A DNA stretch of 7,704 nt, taken from positions 1 through 7,704 of the forward strand of contig MGML01000066.1 of the NCBI GenBank assembly GCA_001796415.1, given 5' to 3'. The stretch's first letter is position 1, and the number at the start of each line of letters is the position of its first letter. The notes beneath the pieces were generated by a model. The model searched no databases. It was not told where the DNA came from and saw nothing but the letters and a program-made list of their open reading frames with translations. Both the position numbers and the translations under genes were made by a program. Shown here piece after piece: positions 1-7,007 of the stretch. Source of the stretch: Chloroflexi bacterium RBG_13_46_14. Lineage in GTDB: Bacteria > Chloroflexota > Dehalococcoidia > Dehalococcoidales > UBA2162.

Positions 1-479
1 ACCTGGTTGGAGGAAAGCGTAGATGCAAATATACCTACTGCAAGGCAGGTCATTCCTAACAGGAACATGCCGATATAGCCTGAAATAATCGGCCCCGGAT
101 CCGGATCTCCATAGATTTCAAGAAGGATCGGATACAGTACAGTAAGTCCCAGCATGATCGAGAGCATTCCTAAACTGCCCAGGAACTTGCCGAGTATTAG
201 TTCACTATCTCTGATAGGTGAAGTAAGCAGTAATTCAAGAGTACCGAGTTTTCTCTCCTCAGAAATCAATCTCATCGTGATGACGGCCGTCATCAGTAGT
301 AGTACCAGACTACCCCAGTTTAAAAAACCGCTTATACTGGTTTCATAATAGGCTGCTGAGCTCAATACGCTGAAGAAAAGACCGGCAAGAGCCAGGAATA
401 TACAGATAACTATATATGCCATCGGCGATGACAAATATACTTTGAGCTCTCTTTGAGCTATGGTCAGCGTGTTTTTCAC
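1..479 (-). CDS. ABC-2 type transporter permease, GldF-like (partial, C-terminus beyond window)
   Basis: This is the membrane subunit of an ABC-2 type exporter, acting in the cytoplasmic membrane with the ATPase encoded just upstream. Reading from a GTG at 479 gives 159 codons open to the window edge. Hydrophobic segments lie at about residues 20-42, 52-69, 97-121 and 132-155. Between the second and third is the motif RLISEERKLGTLELLLTSP (residues 70-88), a hallmark of the GldF/ABC-2 permease family (established knowledge). The GTG shares its G with the TAG stop of the ATPase gene, so the two should be translationally coupled. A GAGGA Shine-Dalgarno lies inside the end of the ATPase gene. No ATG lies near the start: the first Met (residue 20) is within the first membrane segment, so GTG is preferred. 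The substrate is unknown. A GldG-like partner could follow outside the window. Confidence 0.9.
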   Translation of the reverse strand, partial: MKNTLTIAQRELKVYLSSPMAYIVICIFLALAGLFFSVLSSAAYYETSISGFLNWGSLVLLLMTAVITMRLISEERKLGTLELLLTSPIRDSELILGKFLGSLGMLSIMLGLTVLYPILLEIYGDPDPGPIISGYIGMFLLGMTCLAVGIFASTLSSNQ

Positions 480-1414
480 TATTGTTCTTCCTCGTCTTCT
501 TCCGTTGTTAGTTTCAGGAAGACGTCTTCGAGACTCATCTCGATTAACTCCATCGAAAGCATTGTCCAGCCGCCTTTTACTATTGCTTCCGTTATCTTAC
601 TTCTCAAGTCCTGGTTCATCGGATATTCCGCGATATGATGGCGTTCATCTGCCATTTTTACGCTGGTGATACCCCTGATCTGTCGTAAACTTTTTGTTAC
701 GTCGTCTGCGGGTCCCTGTACTTCAAGACGTATCCGCTTCGACTTTCCTACCATTGATGAGAGGTTTTCGATCTTATCTTCGGCTATGATTTTCCCTTCA
801 TGGATAATGATAACCCTGTCACAGATCATACTTACTTCCGGGAGGATATGAGTAGAAAGGAGTATTGTACTGGTTTCACCCAGTTCTTTGATAAGCTGCC
901 GTGTCATTGCTACCTGGATAGGATCGATACCTACGGTAGGTTCATCTAAAATAAGCACATCCGGTTCGTGAATAATTGCCTGACCTACTCCCACACGCTG
1001 CCTGAACCCTTTCGAAAGCTTGCCGATATATACGTCCCTGTATTCTTCCAGGTGACAGGTCTCGACTACATCATTTACTCGCTTTTTGATCCTTTCTTTA
1101 TCAAGTCCCCGGAGTTTAGCCCAGAATTCCAGATAGGAGCGGACTGTCATATCCGTATACAGAGGAACCGATTCTGCGAAATACCCTATATGCTGACGGG
1201 CTTCGAGAGAATTGGACAGAACGCTTTTACCGGCAATCCATACTTCTCCTCGCGTGGGAGCGAGAAATCCGGTAAGTATCCGCATCGTGGTAGTTTTACC
1301 GGCGGCATTCGGGCCAAGGAAGCCGACGATTTCTCCCTTTCCGACGTTGAAACTGATATTATCGAGTGCCAACCGTTTATTATAATATTTGGTAAGATTT
1401 CTTACTCTGATCAT
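479..1414 (-). CDS. ABC transporter ATP-binding protein, GldA-like
   Basis: This 311-residue cytoplasmic ATPase powers the ABC-2 permease that follows it. Visible motifs in order are Walker A GPNAAGKTT (34-42, with Ala at the usual third Gly), a GYFAE segment with Glu at the Q-loop position (78-81), the family-typical signature LSKGFRQRVG (133-142), Walker B VLILDEP (153-159), D-loop GIDP (162-165) and H-loop His189. A C-terminal accessory region of about 90 residues follows and ends in a very acidic tail, as in many exporter ATPases. The LSKGFRQR signature and the SVPLY segment after the Q-loop position are typical of the GldA/CcmA-like exporter group. The start is ATG at 1414, 30 bases after the parvulin gene stops, with only a weak GGGCG-type ribosome site. 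The stop overlaps the permease start by one base. Exporter ATPase is secure; the cargo cannot be told from sequence. Confidence 0.95.
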   Translation of the reverse strand: MIRVRNLTKYYNKRLALDNISFNVGKGEIVGFLGPNAAGKTTTMRILTGFLAPTRGEVWIAGKSVLSNSLEARQHIGYFAESVPLYTDMTVRSYLEFWAKLRGLDKERIKKRVNDVVETCHLEEYRDVYIGKLSKGFRQRVGVGQAIIHEPDVLILDEPTVGIDPIQVAMTRQLIKELGETSTILLSTHILPEVSMICDRVIIIHEGKIIAEDKIENLSSMVGKSKRIRLEVQGPADDVTKSLRQIRGITSVKMADERHHIAEYPMNQDLRSKITEAIVKGGWTMLSMELIEMSLEDVFLKLTTEEDEEEQ

Positions 1415-1444
1415 TATATCGCCCGATTTTATCGTTATTATAAC

Positions 1445-2482
1445 CTATTTGTCACCAACAAGTTGTTGTAACTGCCAGTTTATCCATGCATAGGTCTCTG
1501 AATCAAATCCGTTATTTATCCCGTGATATTTTATATCATGTTCGGAAAACATCTGTGAGATCCATTGTTCAAAGGCTTTATCATGGACAGCAGCAATATA
1601 CTTCTCGTCTATTTCACGTGAATCCGTTTTTTCTGATACCATTATCAGGTAATAATTAATGTACGAAGGCGAGCTTGGATCCTGTACTGATGTGTCATAA
1701 TAAGCTATCGGTTCACTGACTACACCGGCATCAAGAGTAAAAGCCGCTTCATCCAGCCTTGACTCGAAAGCAACGCCTTTAGGTATCCATCCATAATCGC
1801 CACCTTCTTCTCTGGTTGACGCGTCAAAAGATACCTCGCGCGCCAGGTCGGCAAAACTCTCGCCGGCTGCCAATCGTGCCCTCGTTTCTTCAGCCTGCTC
1901 TTCCGTATCAGTAAGAATCACGTGAAGATGAACCTGTTCGGCCTTGTTAGGAGTAGCATCCGATATTACCTCATAGAAAAATTCTCCGATTAACTGGGTA
2001 GCTGCTATATCACGGTATTCATCATCTGATAATTTACTTTCGTTAAGACGCTGTCTAAACCATTCTTTAAACTCACTCTGGGTCATGGGTTCACCTTCAC
2101 CGCTGGCCATCTCGATCAGCTTATTTTCCACCGCTTCCGGGCTTATCTCTATACCTGCCGCTTCAGCTTCTTTTTTAAGAACCATCTCCCTGGTTATGTT
2201 TGTCAGATTGCCCAATGGATCTGATCCGGAAGCGTAGCATCTCCTGACAAAATAATCCATACTGATGACTTCACCGTCAACGGATATCACGTCTATTCGA
2301 AGGTATTTCTGATCTTCACTGAAATAATGGTTGATCCCGATAATAATAGCAATTATAACAATGAATATAATTGAAAGAGTGATAACAAGACGTTTGCCAC
2401 TCCAGACGTTCTCTACTGCCTGCGCTTCCGCCGCTCGTCTTTCAGATTCTCTTTCGATTCTTTTTCGTTTTGCTTTAGACAT
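1445..2482 (-). CDS. Membrane-anchored SurA/PrsA-like protein with a parvulin-type (rotamase) domain
   Basis: The 345-residue protein has a highly basic N-terminus (1-19), one membrane segment (about 31-51) and a long extracytoplasmic part, so it is probably an inner-membrane protein facing outward. There is no lipobox cysteine, unlike classical PrsA. Residues 60-180 resemble a SurA-N-type chaperone region. Residues 183-285 form a parvulin domain: HLHVIL (185-190), ESFADLAREVSFD (208-220), GGDYGW (227-232), the EAAFTL helix (245-250) and a final beta strand. The usual histidine of the final GYHI-type strand appears replaced by tyrosines (INYYLI, 275-280), preceded by an extra Ser/Pro-rich loop (264-274), so isomerase activity is uncertain. 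The start is ATG with AAGGT six bases upstream. A weak promoter-like pair (ATACAA 2530-2535 and ATTATC 2508-2513 on the plus strand) lies in the 122-base gap upstream. The gene heads the cluster with the ABC exporter genes. Confidence 0.88.
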   Translation of the reverse strand: MSKAKRKRIERESERRAAEAQAVENVWSGKRLVITLSIIFIVIIAIIIGINHYFSEDQKYLRIDVISVDGEVISMDYFVRRCYASGSDPLGNLTNITREMVLKKEAEAAGIEISPEAVENKLIEMASGEGEPMTQSEFKEWFRQRLNESKLSDDEYRDIAATQLIGEFFYEVISDATPNKAEQVHLHVILTDTEEQAEETRARLAAGESFADLAREVSFDASTREEGGDYGWIPKGVAFESRLDEAAFTLDAGVVSEPIAYYDTSVQDPSSPSYINYYLIMVSEKTDSREIDEKYIAAVHDKAFEQWISQMFSEHDIKYHGINNGFDSETYAWINWQLQQLVGDK

Positions 2483-2604
2483 AATTACCTTAATAAAGCA
2501 ATATCGGATTATCTTGGCGGCACATAGATATACAAAAAGTGAGGACTAAAAGCTGGTGCTTTCTCCATCCACCCAGATTAACCGTTTTATCAGATTCTAA
2601 CAGC

Positions 2605-3588
2605 CTATACTCGGTGACAGGCGACCCAGTGATCATTCTCGATATCCCGGAATTCAGGAGTCTGTTCTCTACATATGTCTATTGCCATATGACATCTGGG
2701 ATGGAAATTACATCCGGGAGGGGGATTTACGGGACTGGGTACATCACCCGTTAATAAAACCCGCTTTCGCTGACGGTCGACTACAGGATCCGGTATAGGC
2801 ACTGCTGATAGCAGAGCTTGAGTGTAAGGATGGAGCGGGTTGTCATAAAGCTCGTCACTGCTGGTGATTTCCATAATCTTCCCCAGATACATGACCGCCA
2901 CCCGGTCACTAATATGACGGACTACGGAAAGATCGTGGGCGATAAAAAGGTATGTCAGGTTCATCTCTTCACGCAGCCTGATTAACAGTGTTATGATCTG
3001 TGTCTGAATCGAAACGTCCAAAGCGGATACAGGTTCATCACATATTATGAGTTCAGGTCTTGTTGCCAGAGCTCGTGCGATACCTAAACGCTGCCTTTGC
3101 CCTCCGCTGAACTCGTGGGGATACCGGTCTGCCATGTACGGTTCAAGCTGAACGAGTCTTAACAATTCGGCGACTTGCTCGTTATACTCTTTTCCTTTTT
3201 TTACAAGGTTATGAACGAGCATTGGTTCGCCTATAATACTACCGGCATTCATACGAGGATCGAGTGAAGCGTACGGGTCCTGGAATATCAACTGCATGTC
3301 TTTTCGAACATGACGCAACGTATTCCCCTTCATCTTCGTGACGTCTCTACCATTGAAAGTGATTTTACCATCGGTAATCTTGTATAGCTGTAATATGCAG
3401 CGTCCGGTGGTAGTCTTGCCGCATCCACTTTCTCCTACCAGCCCGAGTGTTTCACCTTTTCTGATGGTAAAACTAACTCCGTCGATCGCTTTTACATCGC
3501 CTACCTTTCTTCTCATGACACCGGCGAGGACTGGGAAATACATATATAGATTTTCGACTTCAACTAAATTCTCAGTGTTTGTTGCCAT
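2605..3588 (-). CDS. dppF: Dipeptide/oligopeptide ABC transporter ATP-binding protein, DppF/OppF family
   Basis: This is the second ATPase of the importer, 327 residues, cytoplasmic face of the membrane. Motifs: Walker A GESGCGKT (52-59), Q-loop Gln103 in [12 protein letters not shown], signature SGGQRQR (161-167), Walker B LIICDEP (180-186), D-loop SALD (188-191) and H-loop His218. The C-terminal oligo_HPY region ([12 protein letters not shown]) is followed by four cysteines at 293, 299, 306 and 324. That spacing matches the cluster described as binding [4Fe-4S] in some DppD/OppD ATPases (family knowledge). Length is normal for the family. The ATG at 3588 shares a base with the TAA of dppD, so translation is probably coupled; an AGGGA-type site lies in the end of dppD. 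The operon order and the DppF/OppF-type [12 protein letters not shown] segment make the family certain. Substrate (peptide, nickel or sugar) is not resolvable, so the symbol is family-level. Confidence 0.95.
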   Translation of the reverse strand: MATNTENLVEVENLYMYFPVLAGVMRRKVGDVKAIDGVSFTIRKGETLGLVGESGCGKTTTGRCILQLYKITDGKITFNGRDVTKMKGNTLRHVRKDMQLIFQDPYASLDPRMNAGSIIGEPMLVHNLVKKGKEYNEQVAELLRLVQLEPYMADRYPHEFSGGQRQRLGIARALATRPELIICDEPVSALDVSIQTQIITLLIRLREEMNLTYLFIAHDLSVVRHISDRVAVMYLGKIMEITSSDELYDNPLHPYTQALLSAVPIPDPVVDRQRKRVLLTGDVPSPVNPPPGCNFHPRCHMAIDICREQTPEFRDIENDHWVACHRV

Positions 3589-4592
3589 TAGTCTTCTTCT
3601 TCCCTCTTAAATATCTCAGCCTCATTTCTTCTGAAACAGGCGGACAGGTGATATTCTCCTACTTCCTCAAGTTCCGGTCTTTCTTTATGGCACCTATCGA
3701 TAGCGAATTTACATCTTGGAGAGAACGCACAACCTTCAGGAAGATGAGCCAGATGAGGAGGTAAGCCATCGATTACGTATAATTTTCTCTTTCGCGGCAG
3801 GTCAAGTCTTGGAACTGACCTGATCAAACCCATAGTATATGGATGCCTGGGTGCGCCGTAAATAACGTCCGTTGGTCCTGATTCCACAAGCCTGCCTGCG
3901 TACATAACATTGACCCGGTCGACATATCGCGCTACGACACCAAGATTATGCGTGATCAAAATCACTGCGGTGCCATATTGACTTCGTAAATTATCGATTA
4001 GCTCAAGGAGCTGTGCCTGTACCGTAACATCAAGGGACGTTGTCGGCTCATCGGCGATTATCAGGTCAGGATTACAGGCGAGAGCCATAGCCATCATAAT
4101 ACGCTGTTGCATGCCGCCGCTGAACTGGTACGGATAATCTTCAGCTCGTCTTTCTGCATCCGGGATACCAACAAGCTTGATCAGTTTAATAGCTTCTTCG
4201 TATCCTTCGTGCCTGCTTATACCGCGGTGAAGTTCGAGAGATTCAGAAATCTGGAGCCTGACAGAAAGTACAGGATTCAACGAAGTGGTGGGCTCCTGGA
4301 ATATCATAGCGATTTGAGCACCCCTGACCTTTCGAAGCTCTTCATCCGTGGCTCTAAGCAGGTCTTTACCTTTGAATAATACCTTCCCGCCGACTATTAT
4401 TCCGGGCGGATAAGGGATAAGCTGGAGGATGGACATCGCGCTTACACTTTTTCCGCAGGCGCTTTCGCCTACCAACCCAAGTGATTCGCCTTTGTTAACA
4501 TAGTAGCTAACGCCATCGACTGCTCTGACTTCTCCCTCGTCCGTGTAGAAATAAGTCTTGAGGTCTTCGATTTCGATTACTTTCTCTGCGAT
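3588..4592 (-). CDS. dppD: Dipeptide/oligopeptide ABC transporter ATP-binding protein, DppD/OppD family (non-canonical ATC start)
   Basis: This is the first ATPase of the importer, 334 residues if started at ATC 4592. Motifs: Walker A GESACGKS (42-49), Q-loop Gln99 in [11 protein letters not shown], signature FSGGMQQR (157-164), Walker B DLIIADEP (176-183) and H-loop His215. The C-terminal oligo_HPY region carries cysteines 288, 294, 301 and 319, the likely iron-sulfur ligands. The N-terminal strand ([17 protein letters not shown], then VRAVDGVSY) is clearly coding, yet no ATG, GTG or TTG occurs in frame until codon 40 (TTG), which abuts Walker A. In frame, a TGA stop (4599-4601) is followed only by TTT, GAG and then ATC. 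The ATC lies six bases after GAGGTGA and gives the usual family length. A sequencing error of a true ATG is the main alternative. The gene follows dppC by 46 bases and overlaps dppF by one. Confidence 0.93.
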   Translation of the reverse strand: MAEKVIEIEDLKTYFYTDEGEVRAVDGVSYYVNKGESLGLVGESACGKSVSAMSILQLIPYPPGIIVGGKVLFKGKDLLRATDEELRKVRGAQIAMIFQEPTTSLNPVLSVRLQISESLELHRGISRHEGYEEAIKLIKLVGIPDAERRAEDYPYQFSGGMQQRIMMAMALACNPDLIIADEPTTSLDVTVQAQLLELIDNLRSQYGTAVILITHNLGVVARYVDRVNVMYAGRLVESGPTDVIYGAPRHPYTMGLIRSVPRLDLPRKRKLYVIDGLPPHLAHLPEGCAFSPRCKFAIDRCHKERPELEEVGEYHLSACFRRNEAEIFKREEED

Positions 4593-4605
4593 CTCAAATC
4601 ACCTC
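4590..4605 (-). promoter_or_regulatory. Ribosome binding site and ATC initiation site of dppD
   Basis: On the minus strand GAGGTGA occupies 4605-4599, six bases follow, then ATC at 4592-4590. This is the only strong Shine-Dalgarno in the 46-base dppC-dppD gap. The nearby TTG (4597-4595) is out of frame, only one base from the Shine-Dalgarno, and would stop after six codons. The spacing therefore selects ATC as the initiation codon. Confidence 0.65.
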
Positions 4606-4638
4606 GTTTCTTTAACATTAACTAATACTCGAATGAGT

Positions 4639-5634
4639 TTAGCTTCTTAATGAGGCACGTTGCTTTTCAGCTTCGGCTTTCTTCTTCTGTACCAGTTTTT
4701 CAAGTTTTTCCTGATGTCCGGCCAATCCGCCGAATCGTCCCAGTCCACCCCTTAATCTCGGGTCGAACAGGTCCCTTACGGCATCACCCAGCATATTAAC
4801 ACCGTATACAACGACTGCCAGCGCGACACCAGGCCAGAGTGCCATCCAGGGAGCCTGCAACATGTACTGGCGACCGGTACCGCTGAGCATTCCTCCCCAG
4901 CTCGGAACCGGAGGCGGGATACCGAATCCTAAGAAACTTAGAGAAGCTTCGGCAAGTATAAATCCTCCGAGACCAGTAGAGAAACCAATTATCATAATCG
5001 GTAAAATATTCGGTAATACATGGCGCATCATAATAGTCCATGTCGGTACACCGATCGCCCTAGCGGCTTCGAAATATACGTCTTCTTTAATACGTATAAC
5101 AGCGCTTCTGGTGACCCTTGCACCGCCGCCAAGCCCCATCGAAACACCGAGTACTATAATAACCTGCATAAGACCTGGGCCAAGAATCGACATGACGATT
5201 AGGTAAAGTACCAGCGGTGGGAAACACATCCAGGCGTCGACGAATCTCTGGACTGTCATATCGTACTTACCGCCGATGAATCCGGAAATGGCGCCTACCA
5301 TGAAACTTATCGCAGTACTGATAGCTGAACCAGCGATTGCGACTATCATCGAGATCCTGGCTCCGAAAATAATCCGACTGAGCAGGTCTCTTCCGAGGTT
5401 GTCACATCCAAGCAAATGCTTGACAGAGGGTCCGTCGAGACGGTCTGAAAGTATAATCTGGTTATAACCGTACGGTGCCAGCCACTCCGAGAAGATACCT
5501 GCCAGTAACAGTGTGATAACTATGATAAGACCTATCAGACCGAGCGGCTTTTCTTTTATCAACCTGATAAAGAAATCTGCAATCGGATTACGCCTTTTGC
5601 GTATGTCTGATGACTGTATACCAGTAGCTGCCAT
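4639..5634 (-). CDS. dppC: Dipeptide/oligopeptide ABC transporter permease, DppC/OppC family
   Basis: This inner-membrane permease of 331 residues pairs with the DppB-like protein to form the import channel. It has the OppC N-terminal segment (LGLIGLIIVITLLLAGIFSEWLAP, about 31-54), the GCDNLGRDLLSRIIFGAR stretch (76-93) typical of DppC proteins, and further hydrophobic segments at about 95-120, 140-170, 207-235 and 265-285. The ATPase-contacting EAA loop is YFEAARAIG...RHVLPN (187-209). The family normally ends soon after DPRLRG (291-296). Here about 35 more residues follow, Gly-rich and then Lys/Glu/Gln-rich, predicted cytoplasmic. Start ATG at 5634 lies 13 bases after dppB, with AGGAG overlapping the dppB stop. 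An ATG immediately followed by TAA sits between that site and the chosen ATG and cannot be the start. Confidence 0.95.
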   Translation of the reverse strand: MAATGIQSSDIRKRRNPIADFFIRLIKEKPLGLIGLIIVITLLLAGIFSEWLAPYGYNQIILSDRLDGPSVKHLLGCDNLGRDLLSRIIFGARISMIVAIAGSAISTAISFMVGAISGFIGGKYDMTVQRFVDAWMCFPPLVLYLIVMSILGPGLMQVIIVLGVSMGLGGGARVTRSAVIRIKEDVYFEAARAIGVPTWTIMMRHVLPNILPIMIIGFSTGLGGFILAEASLSFLGFGIPPPVPSWGGMLSGTGRQYMLQAPWMALWPGVALAVVVYGVNMLGDAVRDLFDPRLRGGLGRFGGLAGHQEKLEKLVQKKKAEAEKQRASLRS

Positions 5635-5647
5635 TATTTACATGCTC

Positions 5648-6646
5648 CTATCGATACTGCACCCTGGGATCCATCCAGGCGTAAGTAATATCAGTCAATA
5701 GATTACAAAATAATACTGTCGTAGCCATAACCAGGTTGATTCCGGATATGATTGGATAATCTCTCTGGGTAAGTGCTTCGAACGTAAGTCGCCCAACACC
5801 CGGCAGACAGAAAATCTGCTCCATGATAACCGAACCGGCAATCAGACTCGGAAGCATCATACCAGCTATGGTAACAACCGGCATTAACGCGTTCTTAAGA
5901 GCGTGTCTGATTATAACGGTTCTCTCATTCAGACCTTTCGACCAGGCTGTCCTGATATAGTCCTGCCTCATAACCTCGAGTACCATAGTCCGTACCATTC
6001 TCATAAGACCGCCGGACATATTGGTACCCATGAGGAATCCCGGGAGCAGGAACTGCAACAGGTTCCCTCCCGGATTTTTCAAAAATGGTATATATTCGAG
6101 AGATGGCGTCCAACTCCACCATATCGAAGGATAAACGATAACCATCGTTGCCAGCCAGAATCCGGGGACAGAGAGCATCACGATAGCAAAACTTCGGCCA
6201 AGATAATCCCATGTTGTGTCTTGCCTGAGCGCTGAATATATACCTATCGGCATCGCGAGAGCCCAGCCGGTTATCATGGCTATCAGGCCGAGTTCTATCG
6301 AAATAGGCAATCTTTCAATTAACTCTGTGAGTACAGGTTTGTTCTTCCATAGCGATTCTCCAAGGTATCCCTGAACTACGCCCAGGAACTGGTCGCCCTC
6401 CAGAGGATTGGGTAAGAATCCCATCCATATCCCGTACTGCTTTAATAGAGGCTGGTCAAGTCCCATCGCTGCCCGGAGATAATCCGCAGTCAACTCAGCC
6501 CCCATGCCTGATTGTTCGGACATCTGGGCAAGCATCATGTCGATGACATCACCGGGAACGAAACGAACTAACAGGAAAACAAGGATGGTGATAAGGAAGA
6601 GAGTCGGTATAATCAAGAAGAGCCTTCTGATTATGTAAGCGCGCAT
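5648..6646 (-). CDS. dppB: Dipeptide/oligopeptide ABC transporter permease, DppB/OppB family
   Basis: This is the first gene of the importer operon, a 332-residue inner-membrane permease. It begins with the typical MRAYIIRRLFLIIPTLF helix (about 7-29) followed by RFVPGD (28-33). Next come the large external loop with GLDQPLLKQY (62-71) and GYLGESLW (93-100), then membrane segments at about 115-138, 153-175, 196-215, 253-277 and 300-320. The EAA loop is DYIRTAWSKGL...RHALKNALMP (229-256). The protein ends in DPRVQYR, the usual terminus. Length matches the family. The start ATG at 6646 has AGGGA five bases upstream. Two leftward promoters lie 95-220 bases upstream, so this gene should head the transcript through dppC, dppD and dppF. 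Confidence 0.95.
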   Translation of the reverse strand: MRAYIIRRLFLIIPTLFLITILVFLLVRFVPGDVIDMMLAQMSEQSGMGAELTADYLRAAMGLDQPLLKQYGIWMGFLPNPLEGDQFLGVVQGYLGESLWKNKPVLTELIERLPISIELGLIAMITGWALAMPIGIYSALRQDTTWDYLGRSFAIVMLSVPGFWLATMVIVYPSIWWSWTPSLEYIPFLKNPGGNLLQFLLPGFLMGTNMSGGLMRMVRTMVLEVMRQDYIRTAWSKGLNERTVIIRHALKNALMPVVTIAGMMLPSLIAGSVIMEQIFCLPGVGRLTFEALTQRDYPIISGINLVMATTVLFCNLLTDITYAWMDPRVQYR

Positions 6647-6665
6647 TTTATCCCTTTCATTGCTG

Positions 6666-6686
6666 GCAGTGCTTTTTCGGCACTAC
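6666..6686 (-). other. Hairpin in the dpp operon 5' leader
   Basis: In the mRNA sense GTAGTGC (6686-6680) pairs with GCACTGC (6672-6666) around the loop CGAAAAA, seven pairs including one G-U. It lies 20 bases before the dppB ATG and about 55 bases into the leader from the proximal promoter. No U-tract follows, so it is not an intrinsic terminator. It could be a 5' stabilising or translation-modulating stem, or chance. Confidence 0.4.
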
Positions 6687-6747
6687 TAAGTATTTTAGGA
6701 TGCTGCTAATATATAAACCCCACAACCCCTAATCACGTTGCTTAAGA

Positions 6748-6777
6748 CTTATATCATAGCAATTTACCGTTTGTCAA
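6748..6777 (-). promoter_or_regulatory. Proximal promoter of the dppBCDF operon
   Basis: Minus-strand TTGACA (6777-6772) is followed by an 18-base spacer and TATAAG (6753-6748), with TG one base upstream of the -10 (extended -10). Initiation would fall near 6741, leaving a leader of about 95 bases before dppB. The perfect -35 box and the intergenic, AT-rich position make this a good sigma70-type promoter. Confidence 0.7.
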
Positions 6778-6836
6778 TAAATTTTTTCGTTAAATTTTCC
6801 TGGCTATTTTTTGCTGACTCAATAATTTAATAGAAT

Positions 6837-6866
6837 CTTATAACATACCGGTTTTCCGGTTGTCAA
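6837..6866 (-). promoter_or_regulatory. Distal promoter of the dppBCDF operon
   Basis: Minus-strand TTGACA (6866-6861), 18-base spacer, TATAAG (6842-6837), again with TG one base before the -10. By my alignment 24 of the 30 bases match the proximal promoter, including both hexamers and the spacer length. Initiation would be near 6830, giving a leader of about 184 bases. The spacer holds a perfect inverted repeat. Confidence 0.65.
6847..6860. promoter_or_regulatory. Putative operator: perfect inverted repeat inside the distal promoter spacer
   Basis: ACCGG-TTTT-CCGGT is a perfect 14-base inverted repeat lying wholly between the -35 and -10 boxes of the distal leftward promoter. A dimeric repressor or a MerR-type activator bound there could control that promoter. 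The proximal promoter keeps only an imperfect version (ACGG half). No regulator gene is in the window, so the role is inferred. Confidence 0.45.
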
Positions 6867-6938
6867 GCATTATTTTTATAGATGAAAAAACAACATATTT
6901 CATAACTTTAGTGATATTTCTTACGTGTTTGGAAATGG

Positions 6939-6968
6939 GTGAAAAACATCCTGGATATTCGGTATAAT
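6939..6968 (+). promoter_or_regulatory. Probable promoter of the EthD-family gene
   Basis: A perfect TATAAT at 6963-6968 is preceded, 18 bases upstream, by a weak -35 match (GTGAAA, 6939-6944). Initiation near 6975 would give a 30-base leader carrying the AGGAGG ribosome site of the gene at 7008. This placement rules out an upstream in-frame ATG at 6939 as the start. Confidence 0.5.
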
Positions 6969-7007
6969 TTAGTGTCTGGTATTTTAAGTTTTAGGAGGGA
7001 AAGACAT

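Noticed and set aside
968..1471. Plus-strand open frame of 167 codons
   Set aside because: It is the antisense shadow of the GldA-like ATPase gene, whose motifs are unmistakable, and its translation shows no family features.
2483..2604. Intrinsic terminator between dppF and the parvulin gene (AAAGC-ACCA-GCTTT)
   Set aside because: The stem is only five pairs and no T-tract follows it directly on the minus strand, so termination between the two operons is not supported by sequence.
4475..4477. TTG at 4475 as the true start of the dppD-type gene
   Set aside because: It would remove the conserved N-terminal beta strands and begin just before Walker A, and it has no ribosome site; 39 upstream codons in the same frame are clearly homologous coding sequence.
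6939..7007. Upstream in-frame ATG at 6939 as the start of the EthD-family gene
   Set aside because: It has no ribosome site, adds residues not typical of the family, and lies upstream of the TATAAT box at 6963. The ATG at 7008 has a perfect AGGAGG.
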